In this document: piece after piece, positions 25,539 to 35,400 of the stretch
Layout: each line of letters starts with the position of its first letter
Position numbering within the stretch: position 1 is the first letter of the stretch
Source: an uncultured Muribaculum sp.
GTDB taxonomy: Bacteria > Bacteroidota > Bacteroidia > Bacteroidales > Muribaculaceae
Length of the DNA: 64,000 nucleotides
Direction of reading: 5' to 3'
Assembly: GCA_910589555.1 (NCBI GenBank)
Contig: CAJUTE010000003.1
Span: 62,001-126,000 of the forward strand
Notes under the pieces: model-generated
Database searches by the model: none
The model's input: only the letters and a program-made list of their open reading frames with translations
What the model was told of the DNA's origin: nothing
Position numbers and translations under genes: made by a program

Positions 25539-25976
25539 ATGGCAAAAAGTGAAGTTAGAATCGACAAATGGCTCTGGGCGGTGAGAATCTTTAAAACAAG
25601 AACCATAGCCACCGAAGCTTGCAAAAAAGGGAGAGTAATGATGGGCGACACACCGGTGAAGCCGTCACGCACAATAAAGGTCGATGATGTGATAAAAGTC
25701 AGGAAGCCGCCGGTCACCTATTCGTTCAGAGTAAAAGCATTGACTGAAAACAGGCTCGGAGCAAAACTCGTTCCTGATTACATGGAGAATATAACTCCGA
25801 AGTCAGAACTTGATCTGCTCGAAATAGTAAAAATCTCCGGATTCATCGACAGAAGAAAGGGGCTTGGACGCCCTACCAAGCGAGAGGGTCGAGAGCTTAA
25901 CCGCTTCAAAGAAGATTCCTTTGACGATGGATGGGATTTTGATTTTGACTTCGACGAAGATGATGACGACGAGTAG
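25539..25976 (+). CDS. S4-domain RNA-binding protein, Hsp15-like
   Basis: A 145-residue protein. The N-terminal S4 domain VRIDKWLWAVRIFKTRTIAT with GRVMMGDTPVKPSRTIKVDD matches heat-shock protein 15 (HslR), which binds 50S subunits carrying stalled peptidyl-tRNA. Co-location with pth and rplY fits a ribosome-rescue role. The middle is basic (RRKGLGRPTKREGR). The last ~20 residues are almost all Asp/Glu with aromatic residues (WDFDFDFDEDDDDE). A strong bidirectional terminator follows. Confidence 0.88.
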   Translation: MAKSEVRIDKWLWAVRIFKTRTIATEACKKGRVMMGDTPVKPSRTIKVDDVIKVRKPPVTYSFRVKALTENRLGAKLVPDYMENITPKSELDLLEIVKISGFIDRRKGLGRPTKREGRELNRFKEDSFDDGWDFDFDFDEDDDDE

Positions 25977-26006
25977 CCTTATGAAATCTTCATACTAACC
26001 CATAAT

Positions 26007-26047
26007 AACAACAGGGGCACGCGTTTTGCACGTGTGCCCCCGTTGTT
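26007..26047. terminator. Bidirectional terminator between the S4 gene and the galactose operon
   Basis: AACAACaGGGGCACgCG, short loop, CACGtGTGCCCCcGTTGTT. The flanking A-rich and T-rich ends allow termination in both directions. It serves both convergent operons. Confidence 0.9.
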
Positions 26048-26069
26048 TTATTATCCACTTGCCTCCGGA

Positions 26070-26972
26070 TCAGAAGAGCTTGGCTGGATATGTGCCGTCG
26101 GCGTGCAGCTCGGCAAACTTGTCAACCACTCCCTGACGGTCGGCAGCGTATGTCACTCCAAACCATTTGGAATCGGTGTCAAGCACTTTTACAGTCGCCT
26201 CTCCTGAGTTAATCAGCGTGTCAATTACAAGAGGAATAAAGAACTCTGCTTTTGGTGTATTGAGGTCTTTATCGAGGAATTTCACGAATTCACGCTCGCT
26301 GTAATCGAAATAATCAGGAGTGAAGCCCCACAAATTCATAGACACAGGAGTTTTGGGGTCAAGATGCTGTATCTCCCCTTTCTCATCGGTGAAGAAAATG
26401 TCATGATTTTCATCGTAAGCGATGGCTGTGCGTTCAACCACTGAAGTGAGGTATCCATCCTTGGTTGAGCATACGCCACGCGCCACCGATCCATTTTCGG
26501 TCATTGTATTTCCTACGCGGAATCCTACCATGCAGTAATCCCCTTTACGGTCGCGAGGACGCATAAGCTCTTCAGCCATCACACGGAATGCGTCACGACC
26601 ATAAAAATCGTCGGCATTTATTACCGCGAAAGGCTCGTTGATCGCATCTTTTCCCATCATTACCGCATGGTTGGTGCCCCAAGGCTTTGTGCGGTCGGCA
26701 GGACAAGTATATCCCTCAGGAAGGGCATCAACAGCCTGGAATACCACTTCTACGGGCACATGACCTTCATATTTAGATACAATTTTCTCACGGAATTCAG
26801 TCTCAAAATCTTTTCTTATCACAAACACAATCTTACCAAAACCTGACTTTACGGCATCGTAGATTGAATAGTCCATGATGGTCTCTCCATTAGGTCCAAG
26901 CGAATCAAGCTGCTTAAGACCACCATAACGGCTGCCCATTCCGGCAGCAAGCACAAATAATGTTGGTTTCAT
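26070..26972 (-). CDS. Sugar nucleotidyltransferase-like protein in galactose operon
   Basis: A 300-residue NTP_transferase-fold protein. The nucleotide-binding signature is LAAGMGSRYGGLKQLDSLG. KPWGTNHAVMMG and VINADDFYGRDAF (metal-binding DD) follow. The reaction would be NTP + sugar-1-phosphate to NDP-sugar, but the substrate is not certain. It is the third gene of galK-galM-this gene (8 bp after galM). No galT was seen in the window, so it might supply UDP-galactose directly from Gal-1-P (inference). Alternatives are a glucose- or mannose-1-phosphate enzyme. Confidence 0.8.
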   Translation of the reverse strand: MKPTLFVLAAGMGSRYGGLKQLDSLGPNGETIMDYSIYDAVKSGFGKIVFVIRKDFETEFREKIVSKYEGHVPVEVVFQAVDALPEGYTCPADRTKPWGTNHAVMMGKDAINEPFAVINADDFYGRDAFRVMAEELMRPRDRKGDYCMVGFRVGNTMTENGSVARGVCSTKDGYLTSVVERTAIAYDENHDIFFTDEKGEIQHLDPKTPVSMNLWGFTPDYFDYSEREFVKFLDKDLNTPKAEFFIPLVIDTLINSGEATVKVLDTDSKWFGVTYAADRQGVVDKFAELHADGTYPAKLF

Positions 26973-26980
26973 TACTATAA

Positions 26981-28024
26981 TTATTTCGTTTTAAAACGGA
27001 AAACAATCGTTTGCTCATACACTTCACCCGGACCGAGCAACTGGCACGGGAATGACTTATGATTGGGGGCGTCGGGGAATCCCTGACACTCTATAGCCAC
27101 GCCATCATAATCCTGATAGTCTTTGCCTGATTTACTTTTGGGCGATCCGGCAAGCCAGTTGCCTGTATAGACCTGCGTACCCGGCTGAGTGGTGAGCACC
27201 TCAAGGACGCGTCCGCTCTCCTCCGAGCACAGTTCCGCCGCCTGATTGAGAGTGTGTTTGCGCCAATGATCTATCACCCAGCAATGGTCATAACCTTTGC
27301 CTATCTTCAACGGCTCAAAATCGGCATTAATCTCGGCTCCTATCTCTTTCGCATTCACGAAATCCATAGGAGTGCCTTTTACCGGAGCTATCTCTCCTGT
27401 CGGGATCTGAGTCTTATCGGTGGGCAGATAAGATGATGCATTCAGCTTCAATTTATGCTTAAGGATGTTTCCGTTACCCTCGCCATTAAGATTGAAGTAG
27501 GCGTGGTTAGTGAGGTTTATCACTGTCTTGGAGTCACATTCCGCACTGTATTCTATGGTAAGCTCATTCTGCTCGTTCCATGAATATATCACAGTCACGT
27601 CGAGATTGCCGGGATAGCCCTCTTCCCCATCGGCTGAATGATAAGTGAATTTCACATGGCTGCCTTTTGCTTCCGATTTCCAGATGCGGTTCATGAAGCC
27701 CGTGGGTCCTCCATGAAGAGCATTAGGGCCATTGTTGGTGGCAAGAGTGTATTCCTTTCCTCCTATCTTGAAATGCCCCAAAGCTATGCGGTTGGCATAT
27801 CTGCCCGGAGTTTTGCCGGCACAAGGACCGTCGTTCACGTAATCGGCAGCGTCAGCATATCCAAGAACCACATCGTCCATCTTTCCATTACGGTCAGGCA
27901 CGACCACGCTTACTATACCTGCACCGAGGCTCGAAAGAGTCACGGAAGCGCCACTATTATTCTTTAACGTATAAAGAGTGATATCGCCCAGAGGCGATTT
28001 CACTCTATTTGTTTTTATATCCAT
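26981..28024 (-). CDS. galM: Aldose 1-epimerase (mutarotase)
   Basis: A 347-residue galactose mutarotase fold. GKTPGRYANRIALGHFKIGG is the substrate-binding start. NLTNHAYFNLNGEG carries the catalytic His, and FEPLKIGKGYDHCWVID follows. The catalytic Glu lies near the end in YDGVAIECQGFPDAPNH. It interconverts beta- and alpha-D-galactose so that GalK can act. It lies 18 bp after galK and 8 bp before the nucleotidyltransferase gene. No signal peptide, hence cytoplasmic. Confidence 0.95.
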   Translation of the reverse strand: MDIKTNRVKSPLGDITLYTLKNNSGASVTLSSLGAGIVSVVVPDRNGKMDDVVLGYADAADYVNDGPCAGKTPGRYANRIALGHFKIGGKEYTLATNNGPNALHGGPTGFMNRIWKSEAKGSHVKFTYHSADGEEGYPGNLDVTVIYSWNEQNELTIEYSAECDSKTVINLTNHAYFNLNGEGNGNILKHKLKLNASSYLPTDKTQIPTGEIAPVKGTPMDFVNAKEIGAEINADFEPLKIGKGYDHCWVIDHWRKHTLNQAAELCSEESGRVLEVLTTQPGTQVYTGNWLAGSPKSKSGKDYQDYDGVAIECQGFPDAPNHKSFPCQLLGPGEVYEQTIVFRFKTK

Positions 28025-28042
28025 TATTCTATCGTTTTGCTC

Positions 28043-29182
28043 TTAATCTATCTTACGGGCACCATCAGAAATGACCACATCATATACCTGAGGTTCATGC
28101 CCATATTTTTCTGCAAATTTTGCTTTTGCCGTTTCGATGAACTTGTCATACAGATCATCTTTCACCAGGTTGATTGTGCAACCTCCGAATCCGCCGCCCA
28201 TGATACGCGATCCGGTGACGCCACATTCTTTTGCAATGTCATTCAGGTAATCAAGCTCTACGCAGCTCACTTCATACAGCTTTGACATTCCTTCATGGGT
28301 CTTGTACATGCGATCGCCTACAGTGTCATAATCGCCACGCTGTAATGCGTCGCACACGTCAAGCACACGCTGTTTCTCTTCGATCACATACTTGGCACGG
28401 TTATAGTCTTCAGCGCTAATCTGATCCTTGACTTTTTCAAGGTCGTCCATCGACGCATCGCGCAATGTTTCGACGCCAATAACCGAAGCCACGTGTTCGC
28501 ATGACGCACGACGCTTGTTATACGGGGAGTCCACGAGCTCATGTTTCACTTTAGAATCAAGAAGCACGAGACGATACCCCTCAGGGTTGAACGGATAATA
28601 TTCATGTTCAAGAGAGCGGCAGTCAAGACGCATGAGATTTCCGGCTTTGCCGAACACCGATGCAAATTGGTCCATAATGCCGCAGTTCACTCCGCAATAG
28701 TTGTGCTCGGTCGACTGGCCTATCAACGCAAGCTCAAACTTGTCGATCTTATTGGCATTGAACATATCATTAAACGCAAAAGCAAAGCAGCTTTCCAACG
28801 CCGCCGATGATGACAAGCCGGCACCAAGAGGCACATTGCCCGCGAATACTGCATCGAAGCCTTTCACTTCTCCGCCACGCTTTATGATTTCACGGCACAC
28901 GCCGAATATATATCTTGCCCACTGCTGTGAAGGAGCATCAGCCTCTTCCAATCCGAACTCCGCATATTCATTGATATCCACCGAGTATACTCTCACTTTG
29001 TCAGTGCCATTGGGCTTTATCTCAGCCATTATCACTTTGTCGATAGCTCCGGGGAATACGAATCCGCCATTGTAATCGGTATGCTCTCCTATGAGGTTTA
29101 TGCGTCCGGCAGAAGCGTACATCTGACCTTCGTTACCGAAATGACGGGTGAATTGATCCCGGATTGTTTCTTTCATGTCCAT
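28043..29182 (-). CDS. galK: Galactokinase
   Basis: A 379-residue GHMP kinase. GRINLIGEHTDYNGGFVFPGAID is the galactokinase signature (split: GRINLIGEHTDYN, then GGFVFPGAID). PLGAGLSSSAALES is the ATP-binding loop, and GVTGSRIMGGGFGGCTINLV is the third GHMP motif. It phosphorylates alpha-D-galactose to galactose-1-phosphate. It leads the galK-galM-nucleotidyltransferase operon under a TATATTTG promoter at 29231-29238. Confidence 0.96.
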   Translation of the reverse strand: MDMKETIRDQFTRHFGNEGQMYASAGRINLIGEHTDYNGGFVFPGAIDKVIMAEIKPNGTDKVRVYSVDINEYAEFGLEEADAPSQQWARYIFGVCREIIKRGGEVKGFDAVFAGNVPLGAGLSSSAALESCFAFAFNDMFNANKIDKFELALIGQSTEHNYCGVNCGIMDQFASVFGKAGNLMRLDCRSLEHEYYPFNPEGYRLVLLDSKVKHELVDSPYNKRRASCEHVASVIGVETLRDASMDDLEKVKDQISAEDYNRAKYVIEEKQRVLDVCDALQRGDYDTVGDRMYKTHEGMSKLYEVSCVELDYLNDIAKECGVTGSRIMGGGFGGCTINLVKDDLYDKFIETAKAKFAEKYGHEPQVYDVVISDGARKID

Positions 29183-29230
29183 ATCGAAATAGTGTTTTAA
29201 AATATTGAATTTAAAGTTTGTTTGTTACTG

Positions 29231-29238
29231 CAAATATA
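29231..29238 (-). promoter_or_regulatory. galK operon promoter -7 element
   Basis: TATATTTG on the minus strand with TTG 18 nt upstream. The leader is about 45 nt to the galK ATG. Confidence 0.7.
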
Positions 29239-29389
29239 ACATTAAATTCACGAAAACAATCGCTTTTTTGTACCAAAATAAGTTCACCGGCGCCATTAGG
29301 TATAAAATTTATAAAAATCGCTCCAAAAGCTGAAATGCTCATGAAGCGATTTTAATTCATCTGCCATTTTTCAGGCTCGGTTCAGTCGT

Positions 29390-30100
29390 TTATCCCACTT
29401 TCGGTTCAACCTCCGGGGCAATCAACTTATATCCCTTTCCGTGGATGTTAATGATTTCGATTGACGGATCGTCCTTAAGATGTTTACGCAGTTTGGTGAT
29501 GTAAACGTCCATTGAACGTGCGTTAAAGTAATTATCGTCGATCCATATCGTCTTAAGCGCGAAGTTTCGCTCAAGGATTTCATTGACATGGGCACATAGC
29601 AGGCTAAGCAATTCCGACTCCTTGGTGGTAAGTTTTGTAACCTTGTCGCCAATCATAAGAGTCTGCTTCTGGGTGTCAAATGTGAAGTTGCCAATCTTAT
29701 ACATTGTCACTTCCTTGCCCTTCTTGCCCTTTACGCGACGCAATATAGCCTCAATACGGAACACAAGCTCCTCCATTGAGAAAGGTTTGGTGATATAATC
29801 ATCAGCTCCAATCTTGAAGCCTTCGAGGATATCCTCTTTCAATGATTTGGCAGTAAGGAATATGATTGGCACCTCCGAATTTACGGTGCGAATCTCCTGA
29901 GCCATTGAAAAACCATCTTTCTTGGGCATCATCACATCCAGAACGCACAAATCGTACTTCCCTTTAAGAAAAGCTTTGTATCCGGCATCACCGTCAGGAT
30001 ATAGATCGGCGTTGAAACCTTTTGCCTGAAGATATTCTCGCAGCAACATGCCAAGATTCTCATCATCTTCGCATAGTAATATACGCAGTCTTTCTTCCAT
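29390..30100 (-). CDS. rprY: OmpR-family response regulator, RprY-like
   Basis: A 236-residue protein. The receiver domain has the acidic pair EDD at 11-13, phospho-acceptor D55 in LCVLDVMMPKKDG, the LTAK Thr and the KPF Lys. The C-terminal winged helix includes LTTKESELLSLLCAH and the NYFNARSMDVYITKLRKHL recognition helix, ending in IINIHGKGYKL. The sequence is very close to my memory of Bacteroides fragilis RprY, a regulator of envelope/energy genes. Partner kinase RprX is encoded 6 bp upstream. Confidence 0.9.
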   Translation of the reverse strand: MEERLRILLCEDDENLGMLLREYLQAKGFNADLYPDGDAGYKAFLKGKYDLCVLDVMMPKKDGFSMAQEIRTVNSEVPIIFLTAKSLKEDILEGFKIGADDYITKPFSMEELVFRIEAILRRVKGKKGKEVTMYKIGNFTFDTQKQTLMIGDKVTKLTTKESELLSLLCAHVNEILERNFALKTIWIDDNYFNARSMDVYITKLRKHLKDDPSIEIINIHGKGYKLIAPEVEPKVG

Positions 30101-30106
30101 AATAGT

Positions 30107-31630
30107 TTAATTTTTAGTAAGTGGTAATATAATTATAAATGTTGTTCCTATTCCAAATTCGCTTTCTACCCTGATGTCGCCTTTAAGCTCCTTTATCATC
30201 TTGTTGACGTAAGCCAATCCGAGTCCGAAGCCTTTGACATCGTGGCGGTTGCCTGTAGAAACACGATAGAATTTTTCAAATATCTTTTTCATGTCCTCCT
30301 TGCGAAGACCGATACCGTTGTCGGAAATCCTTATCTCAAGACGCTCACCGGATATGTCCTGCGTGCTGACCTTCAGCATAAGCGGCTCATCCTCCTTTCT
30401 GTATTTAACGGCATTGTCAAGAAGATTGAATATCACATTGGTGAAGTGCATTTCATCCACTTCCACGGTAGAATCGGTCGCTTCAAGGCTGCTGATTATC
30501 TGGCCGCCGTAGCGCTCCACTTTGAGCTTGAATGTGGATACGATGTTGGCGATAGCCTTGTTGGCATCCACATCCTGCAATCGCAATGTTGCTTTCTGGC
30601 GGTCAAACATTGACATCTGCAACACTTTTTCCACCTGGAAGCGCAATCGCTTGGTCTCATCATTTATCACGGTCGAGATATGCTGCATCATAGCCGGCGA
30701 CTTCCTCACGCTATCATCATTGAGCATCTGGGCAGCCAGAGAGATGGAGGATATCGGCGTCTTGAACTCATGGGTCATGTTGTTGATGAAGTCATTTTTC
30801 ATCTCGGTGAGTCTCTTTTGCCTGAAGGCGACTATAATAGTATAGAGGAAGACGATGAGAAGTATAAACGTGAAGATGAAGGATGGTATCATGAACTTGA
30901 TGGACGACATGATATAATCCTTCTTTGTGGGGAAATACACTTTAATGGAATTGGAGCGGCTTGCCGGATCATTAGGGAAGAGCACTTGAACAAACGAGCT
31001 GTTGGAATTCACATTTGCCGCATCATACCCTGCCGACTTATAGACAATTCCGCCACCTCTGTTGACCACTGCATATTCAAACGGCAGATTGAGCCCGTTG
31101 TTGTCAAATTCGGTACGCAGATATCCGTCAACCACCGCCGAGTCGGCACGTTCCCTTATCGGACGATTGCTTGACTGACTTAATATATTGAAAATCACCT
31201 CATTCAACAATCCTCGTTGATAGAGATACTGACCGCGTATGGTCTCCTGCATGGTGCGGAAACGATCAGAAGGTATGTTGCCATTCAGCTTAGGCAACGA
31301 CTTGAAGTCGCCCTGTATGGTGAGATTTGCCTCAAGCCCATCGGGGGTGGTGAATGAATAATTAAAGCTGCCTATGCCATTGCGATTGTTTTTGTCAATC
31401 TGATTGTATAAAGATTGCTCGATGGCAAGGGCGTCCTCTTCAAGAAAATGCCGGGTCTCATCCTGCTCAAGAGCAGTAGACACGCTGTAGAGGCTTCGCC
31501 TCACCCCTTCAGCAAACTGATCGTCGCGCATCCTGACCATGTTTTTCATATACATAATCTGAATGCACAGCAAGCCACTGAAAGTCAGAGCCATTATAAT
31601 CGTCAAAAACCAAATAGTCGCCTTTTTCAT
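30107..31630 (-). CDS. rprX: Sensor histidine kinase, RprX-like
   Basis: A 507-residue inner-membrane kinase. TM1 lies at about residues 7-28 and TM2 at about 245-268, with a ~215-residue periplasmic sensor between. The H-box is NNMTHEFKTPISS with H287. The ATPase domain shows NLLDNAVKYR (N box), ISDNGIG (G1), KFYRV (F box) and GFGLGLAY (G2). It is the likely partner of RprY, which starts 6 bp after its stop. The pair has its own TAATTTTG promoter at 31751-31758. Confidence 0.9.
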   Translation of the reverse strand: MKKATIWFLTIIMALTFSGLLCIQIMYMKNMVRMRDDQFAEGVRRSLYSVSTALEQDETRHFLEEDALAIEQSLYNQIDKNNRNGIGSFNYSFTTPDGLEANLTIQGDFKSLPKLNGNIPSDRFRTMQETIRGQYLYQRGLLNEVIFNILSQSSNRPIRERADSAVVDGYLRTEFDNNGLNLPFEYAVVNRGGGIVYKSAGYDAANVNSNSSFVQVLFPNDPASRSNSIKVYFPTKKDYIMSSIKFMIPSFIFTFILLIVFLYTIIVAFRQKRLTEMKNDFINNMTHEFKTPISSISLAAQMLNDDSVRKSPAMMQHISTVINDETKRLRFQVEKVLQMSMFDRQKATLRLQDVDANKAIANIVSTFKLKVERYGGQIISSLEATDSTVEVDEMHFTNVIFNLLDNAVKYRKEDEPLMLKVSTQDISGERLEIRISDNGIGLRKEDMKKIFEKFYRVSTGNRHDVKGFGLGLAYVNKMIKELKGDIRVESEFGIGTTFIIILPLTKN

Positions 31631-31750
31631 TTTGTTAAACGCCTTTCACTTGGGTGAAGTTTTTTTATTATTATATAATGTTAACAAATAGAGCGGCCAA
31701 TTGTTTGTTTGGCATCGAGAATTATCGCCCTATTATTTAACGATTAAATG

Positions 31751-31758
31751 CAAAATTA
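31751..31758 (-). promoter_or_regulatory. rprXY promoter -7 element
   Basis: TAATTTTG on the minus strand with TTG 18 nt upstream. It gives a long leader of about 115 nt before the rprX ATG. Confidence 0.6.
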
Positions 31759-31953
31759 ACAAAATAATGTGAAAAACAAAAGATTCCGGCAAAATCTTGA
31801 TAGAATTTTAAGCACATAATTTTCCGATATCATAAAACAGTGACAGAACCACAATCAAATCAACAAACCAATACATCAAAAACATTGGCTCCCCTCGCCG
31901 CGGAGCTCCACCATAACCAATTCTGCCACAAAATAAATCATGCAATAATAAAA

Positions 31954-31982
31954 AAGAGAGATTTCTGAATGAAATCTCTCTT
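31954..31982 (-). terminator. tRNA-Pro terminator
   Basis: On the minus strand AAGAGAGATTTC, 5-nt loop, GAAATCTCTCTT, then a T-run. Confidence 0.85.
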
Positions 31983-31990
31983 ACTTTTTG

Positions 31991-32064
31991 TCGGGGTGAC
32001 TAGACTCGAACTAGCGACCTCACGCCCCCCAGACGCGTACTCTAACCAACTGAGCTACACCCCG
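31991..32064 (-). tRNA. tRNA-Pro (anticodon GGG)
   Basis: A 74-nt cloverleaf on the minus strand. The acceptor is CGGGGTG/CACCCCG with A73, and the D-arm is GCTC/GAGT. The anticodon stem is CGCGT/GCGTG with loop CTGGGGG, giving GGG at 32028-32030. The T-arm is GCTAG/CTAGT with TTCGAGT. C1-G72 and A73 fit proline identity. CCA is not encoded. A TAACTTTG promoter element lies about 18 nt upstream. Confidence 0.93.
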
Positions 32065-32081
32065 ATTTCTGAAAAGCGATG

Positions 32082-32089
32082 CAAAGTTA
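32082..32089 (-). promoter_or_regulatory. tRNA-Pro promoter -7 element
   Basis: TAACTTTG on the minus strand, 17 nt from the mature tRNA 5' end. It matches the arrangement at tRNA-Met. Confidence 0.7.
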
Positions 32090-32382
32090 GGCATCATTTC
32101 CGATATTTCCAAATTTATCGAACAAAAATATTAAATATTTACAAATTTTAACTATTCCAATTTAATAACCACCTGATTATCTGTCGATTCGTACTTTTGC
32201 CAAAATTCGCATTTGAATCTCATTATTTTTGAGCAAGCTGAAAATTTACACCTTCTATATTGATTTAACACACACCCTACTCCCTTGTTCATCATTCTTC
32301 GACAACACCTCCTCATATATAATGAATCCAAAATGGTCAGCATCTTTTTGATTATTTTTTTGGGGATTATTGGATTTATACT

Positions 32383-32390
32383 TAAATTTG
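32383..32390 (+). promoter_or_regulatory. nifJ promoter -7 element
   Basis: TAAATTTG with TTTG 20 nt upstream. The leader is about 65 nt and purine-rich. Confidence 0.65.
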
Positions 32391-32458
32391 CCAAATAAAT
32401 AAAGAGTCTGAAACCTGAAAATATCCAATATATTCCTAATAAATAGATTACACTAACT

Positions 32459-35400
32459 ATGAGTAAAGAAAAGAAATTCTTGACCTGTGATGGTAATCAA
32501 GCCGCTGCGCACGTGAGCTATATGTTCTCGGAAGTAGCTGCAATCTACCCTATCACTCCATCGTCGACAATGGCAGAATATGTCGATGAATGGGCAGCCG
32601 CAGGACGTAAAAACATCTTCGGCGAAACTGTTCTTGTGCAAGAAATGCAGTCAGAGGCAGGTGCTGCCGGTGCCGTTCACGGCTCTCTTCAGGCAGGCGC
32701 CCTCACTTCTACTTATACAGCATCACAAGGACTCTTGCTGATGATTCCTAATATGTATAAGATCGCAGGTGAATTGCTTCCTTGCGTGTTCCACGTATCA
32801 GCTCGTACACTCGCTTCTCACGCGCTCAGCATCTTCGGCGACCACCAGGACGTAATGTCAGTTCGTCAGACCGGTTTCGCCATGCTCGCTGAAGGATCAG
32901 TACAGGAGGTTATGGATCTCGCCGGCGTAGCTCACCTTGCTACAATCAAATCACGCGTTCCTTTCGTGAACTTCTTCGACGGATTCCGTACTTCTCACGA
33001 GATCCAGAAGATCGAAATGCTTGAGAACGAAGATTTGGCTCCCCTTTTGGATCGCGAAGCTCTTGCCGATTTCCGCAACCGCGCATTGAGCCCGTCAAAT
33101 CCTGTTGCCCGCGGTATGGCTGAAAACCCCGACGTTTTCTTCCAGCATCGTGAAGCTTGCAACAAATTCTACGATGCAGTTCCTGAAATCGTAGAAGATT
33201 ACATGAACAAAATTTCAGAAATCACCGGTCGTAAATACGGCTTGTTCAACTATTACGGAGCTCCCGACGCAGAACGCGTGATCATCGCTATGGGTTCAGT
33301 AACTCAGGCTGCTCAGGAAGCTATCGACTACTTGGTTGAAAAAGGCGAAAAAGTAGGTTTGGTTTCTGTTCATCTTTACCGTCCGTTCTCTGCTAAGCAT
33401 TTCCTTGCAGCAGTTCCCAAAACTGCAAAACGCATCGCTGTGCTTGACCGCACTAAAGAACCCGGAGCAAAGGGCGAACCGTTGTATCTTGATGTAGTAG
33501 ACTGCTACTATGGCGACGCTAACGCTCCTGAAATCGTAGGCGGCCGTTACGGTCTTGCATCTAAGGACACTACTCCCGCACAGATCATCTCTGTATATGA
33601 GAACCTTGCTCTTCCCCAGCCCAAGAACAACTTCACTCTTGGTATCGTAGACGACGTGACATTCCAGTCACTCCCCATGAAGGAAGAGATCGCTCTTGGC
33701 GATAAGAGCACTTACGAAGCTAAGTTCTTCGGTCTCGGTGCTGACGGTACTGTAGGCGCCAACAAGAACTCAGTGAAGATCATCGGTGACAACACCAACA
33801 AGTATTGCCAGGCATACTTCTCTTATGACTCTAAGAAGTCAGGTGGTTTCACTTGCTCTCACCTCCGTTTCGGCGACGCTCCTATCCGTTCTACCTACCT
33901 CGTAACCACTCCTAACTTCGTAGCTTGCCACGTTCAGGCATATCTCCACATGTATGATGTGACCCGTGGTCTCCGCGACAATGGAACATTCCTTCTTAAC
34001 ACTATCTGGGAAGGCGAGGAACTTGCAAAGAACTTGCCTAACAAGGTTAAGCGTTACTTCGCAGAACACAACATCAATGTATATTACATCAACGCAACTA
34101 AGATTGCACAGGAAATAGGTCTTGGCAACCGCACAAACACTATCCTCCAGTCAGCATTCTTCCGCATCACCGAGGTTATCCCTGTTGACCTTGCTATCGA
34201 GCAGATGAAGAAATTCATCGTGAAGAGCTACGGCAAGAAGGGTCAGGATGTGGTTGATAAGAACTATGCTGCTGTTGACCGTGGTGGTGAATACAAAGTG
34301 CTTGCTGTTGATCCCGCATGGGCTAACCTTGCTGATGACGCTGTTGCTCCTAACAACGATCCTGAATTCATCAACAAGATTGTTCGTCCTATCAACGCAC
34401 AGGATGGCGACCTTCTCCCTGTTTCAGCATTCGTTGGTGACGAAGACGGAACTTGGATGCAGGGCACTGCAAAATACGAAAAGCGTGGTGTTGCAGCATT
34501 CGTTCCCGAATGGAAGCTTGAAAACTGTATCCAGTGTAACAAGTGTGCTTACGTTTGTCCTCACGCTGCTATCCGTCCGTTCGTGCTTACTCCCGACGAA
34601 ATGGCTAAGGCTCCGTTCGGCGAAAACGGCACAATCCCCGCTATCGGCAAGACATTCACCGATATGCGTTTCATCCAGGCTGTAGACGTTCTCGATTGTC
34701 TCGGTTGCGGCAACTGTGTTGACGTATGTCCGGGCAAGAAGGGCGAAAAGGCTCTCGTTATGAAGCCTCTCGAATCACAGCTCGATGTTCAGAAGGATTG
34801 GGATTACTGCGTTGCTGACGTTAAGTCAAAAGCTTCATTGGTTGACACCAAGGCTAACGTGAAGAACTCTCAGTTCGCAACTCCCCTATTTGAATTCTCA
34901 GGCGCTTGCTCTGGTTGCGGTGAAACTCCTTATGTTAAGTTGATCACTCAACTCTTCGGCGATCGTGAAATCGTAGCTAATGCTACCGGATGTAGCTCTA
35001 TCTACTCCGGATCTGTGCCCTCTACTCCTTACACTAAGGATGAAAACGGCAACGGTCCTGCATGGGCTAACTCACTCTTCGAGGACTTCTGCGAATTCGG
35101 TCTCGGTATGACTCTCGCTGATGAGAAACTTCGTGCCCGTCTTGACGGTGAAGTTCGCGGTCTTCTCGAATGTCCCAAGTGCAGCGACGAAATCAAGGCT
35201 CTCGCTACTCGTTGGCTTGACGAAAAGGACAACGCCGACAGCAGCCGCGAAATCGCCAACAAGCTCGTTCCTTTGATGGAAGCTTGCGGATGCGATGCTT
35301 GCAAGCGAGTTCTTGAATTGAAGCATTATCTCGTAAAACGCAGCCAGTGGATCATCGGTGGTGACGGTGCTTCTTATGACATCGGCTTCGGCGGTCTTGA

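Larger units (their letters stand above)
31631..31990. other. Intergenic region, rprXY promoter side and tRNA-Pro 3' flank
   Basis: It holds the rprXY promoter (31751-31758, minus) and the tRNA-Pro terminator (31954-31982, minus). The remaining AT-rich 31800-31950 shows no ORF or repeat that I can support. Confidence 0.6.
32065..32458. other. Intergenic region between tRNA-Pro and nifJ
   Basis: It contains the tRNA-Pro promoter (32082-32089, minus) and the nifJ promoter (32383-32390, plus). An 80-codon minus frame here has no recognisable features and I do not call it. Confidence 0.6.

Noticed and set aside
32152..32394. 80-codon minus-strand frame in the tRNA-Pro/nifJ gap
   Set aside because: No recognisable motif, and the frame overlaps the nifJ promoter; the region is AT-rich and better explained as regulatory.
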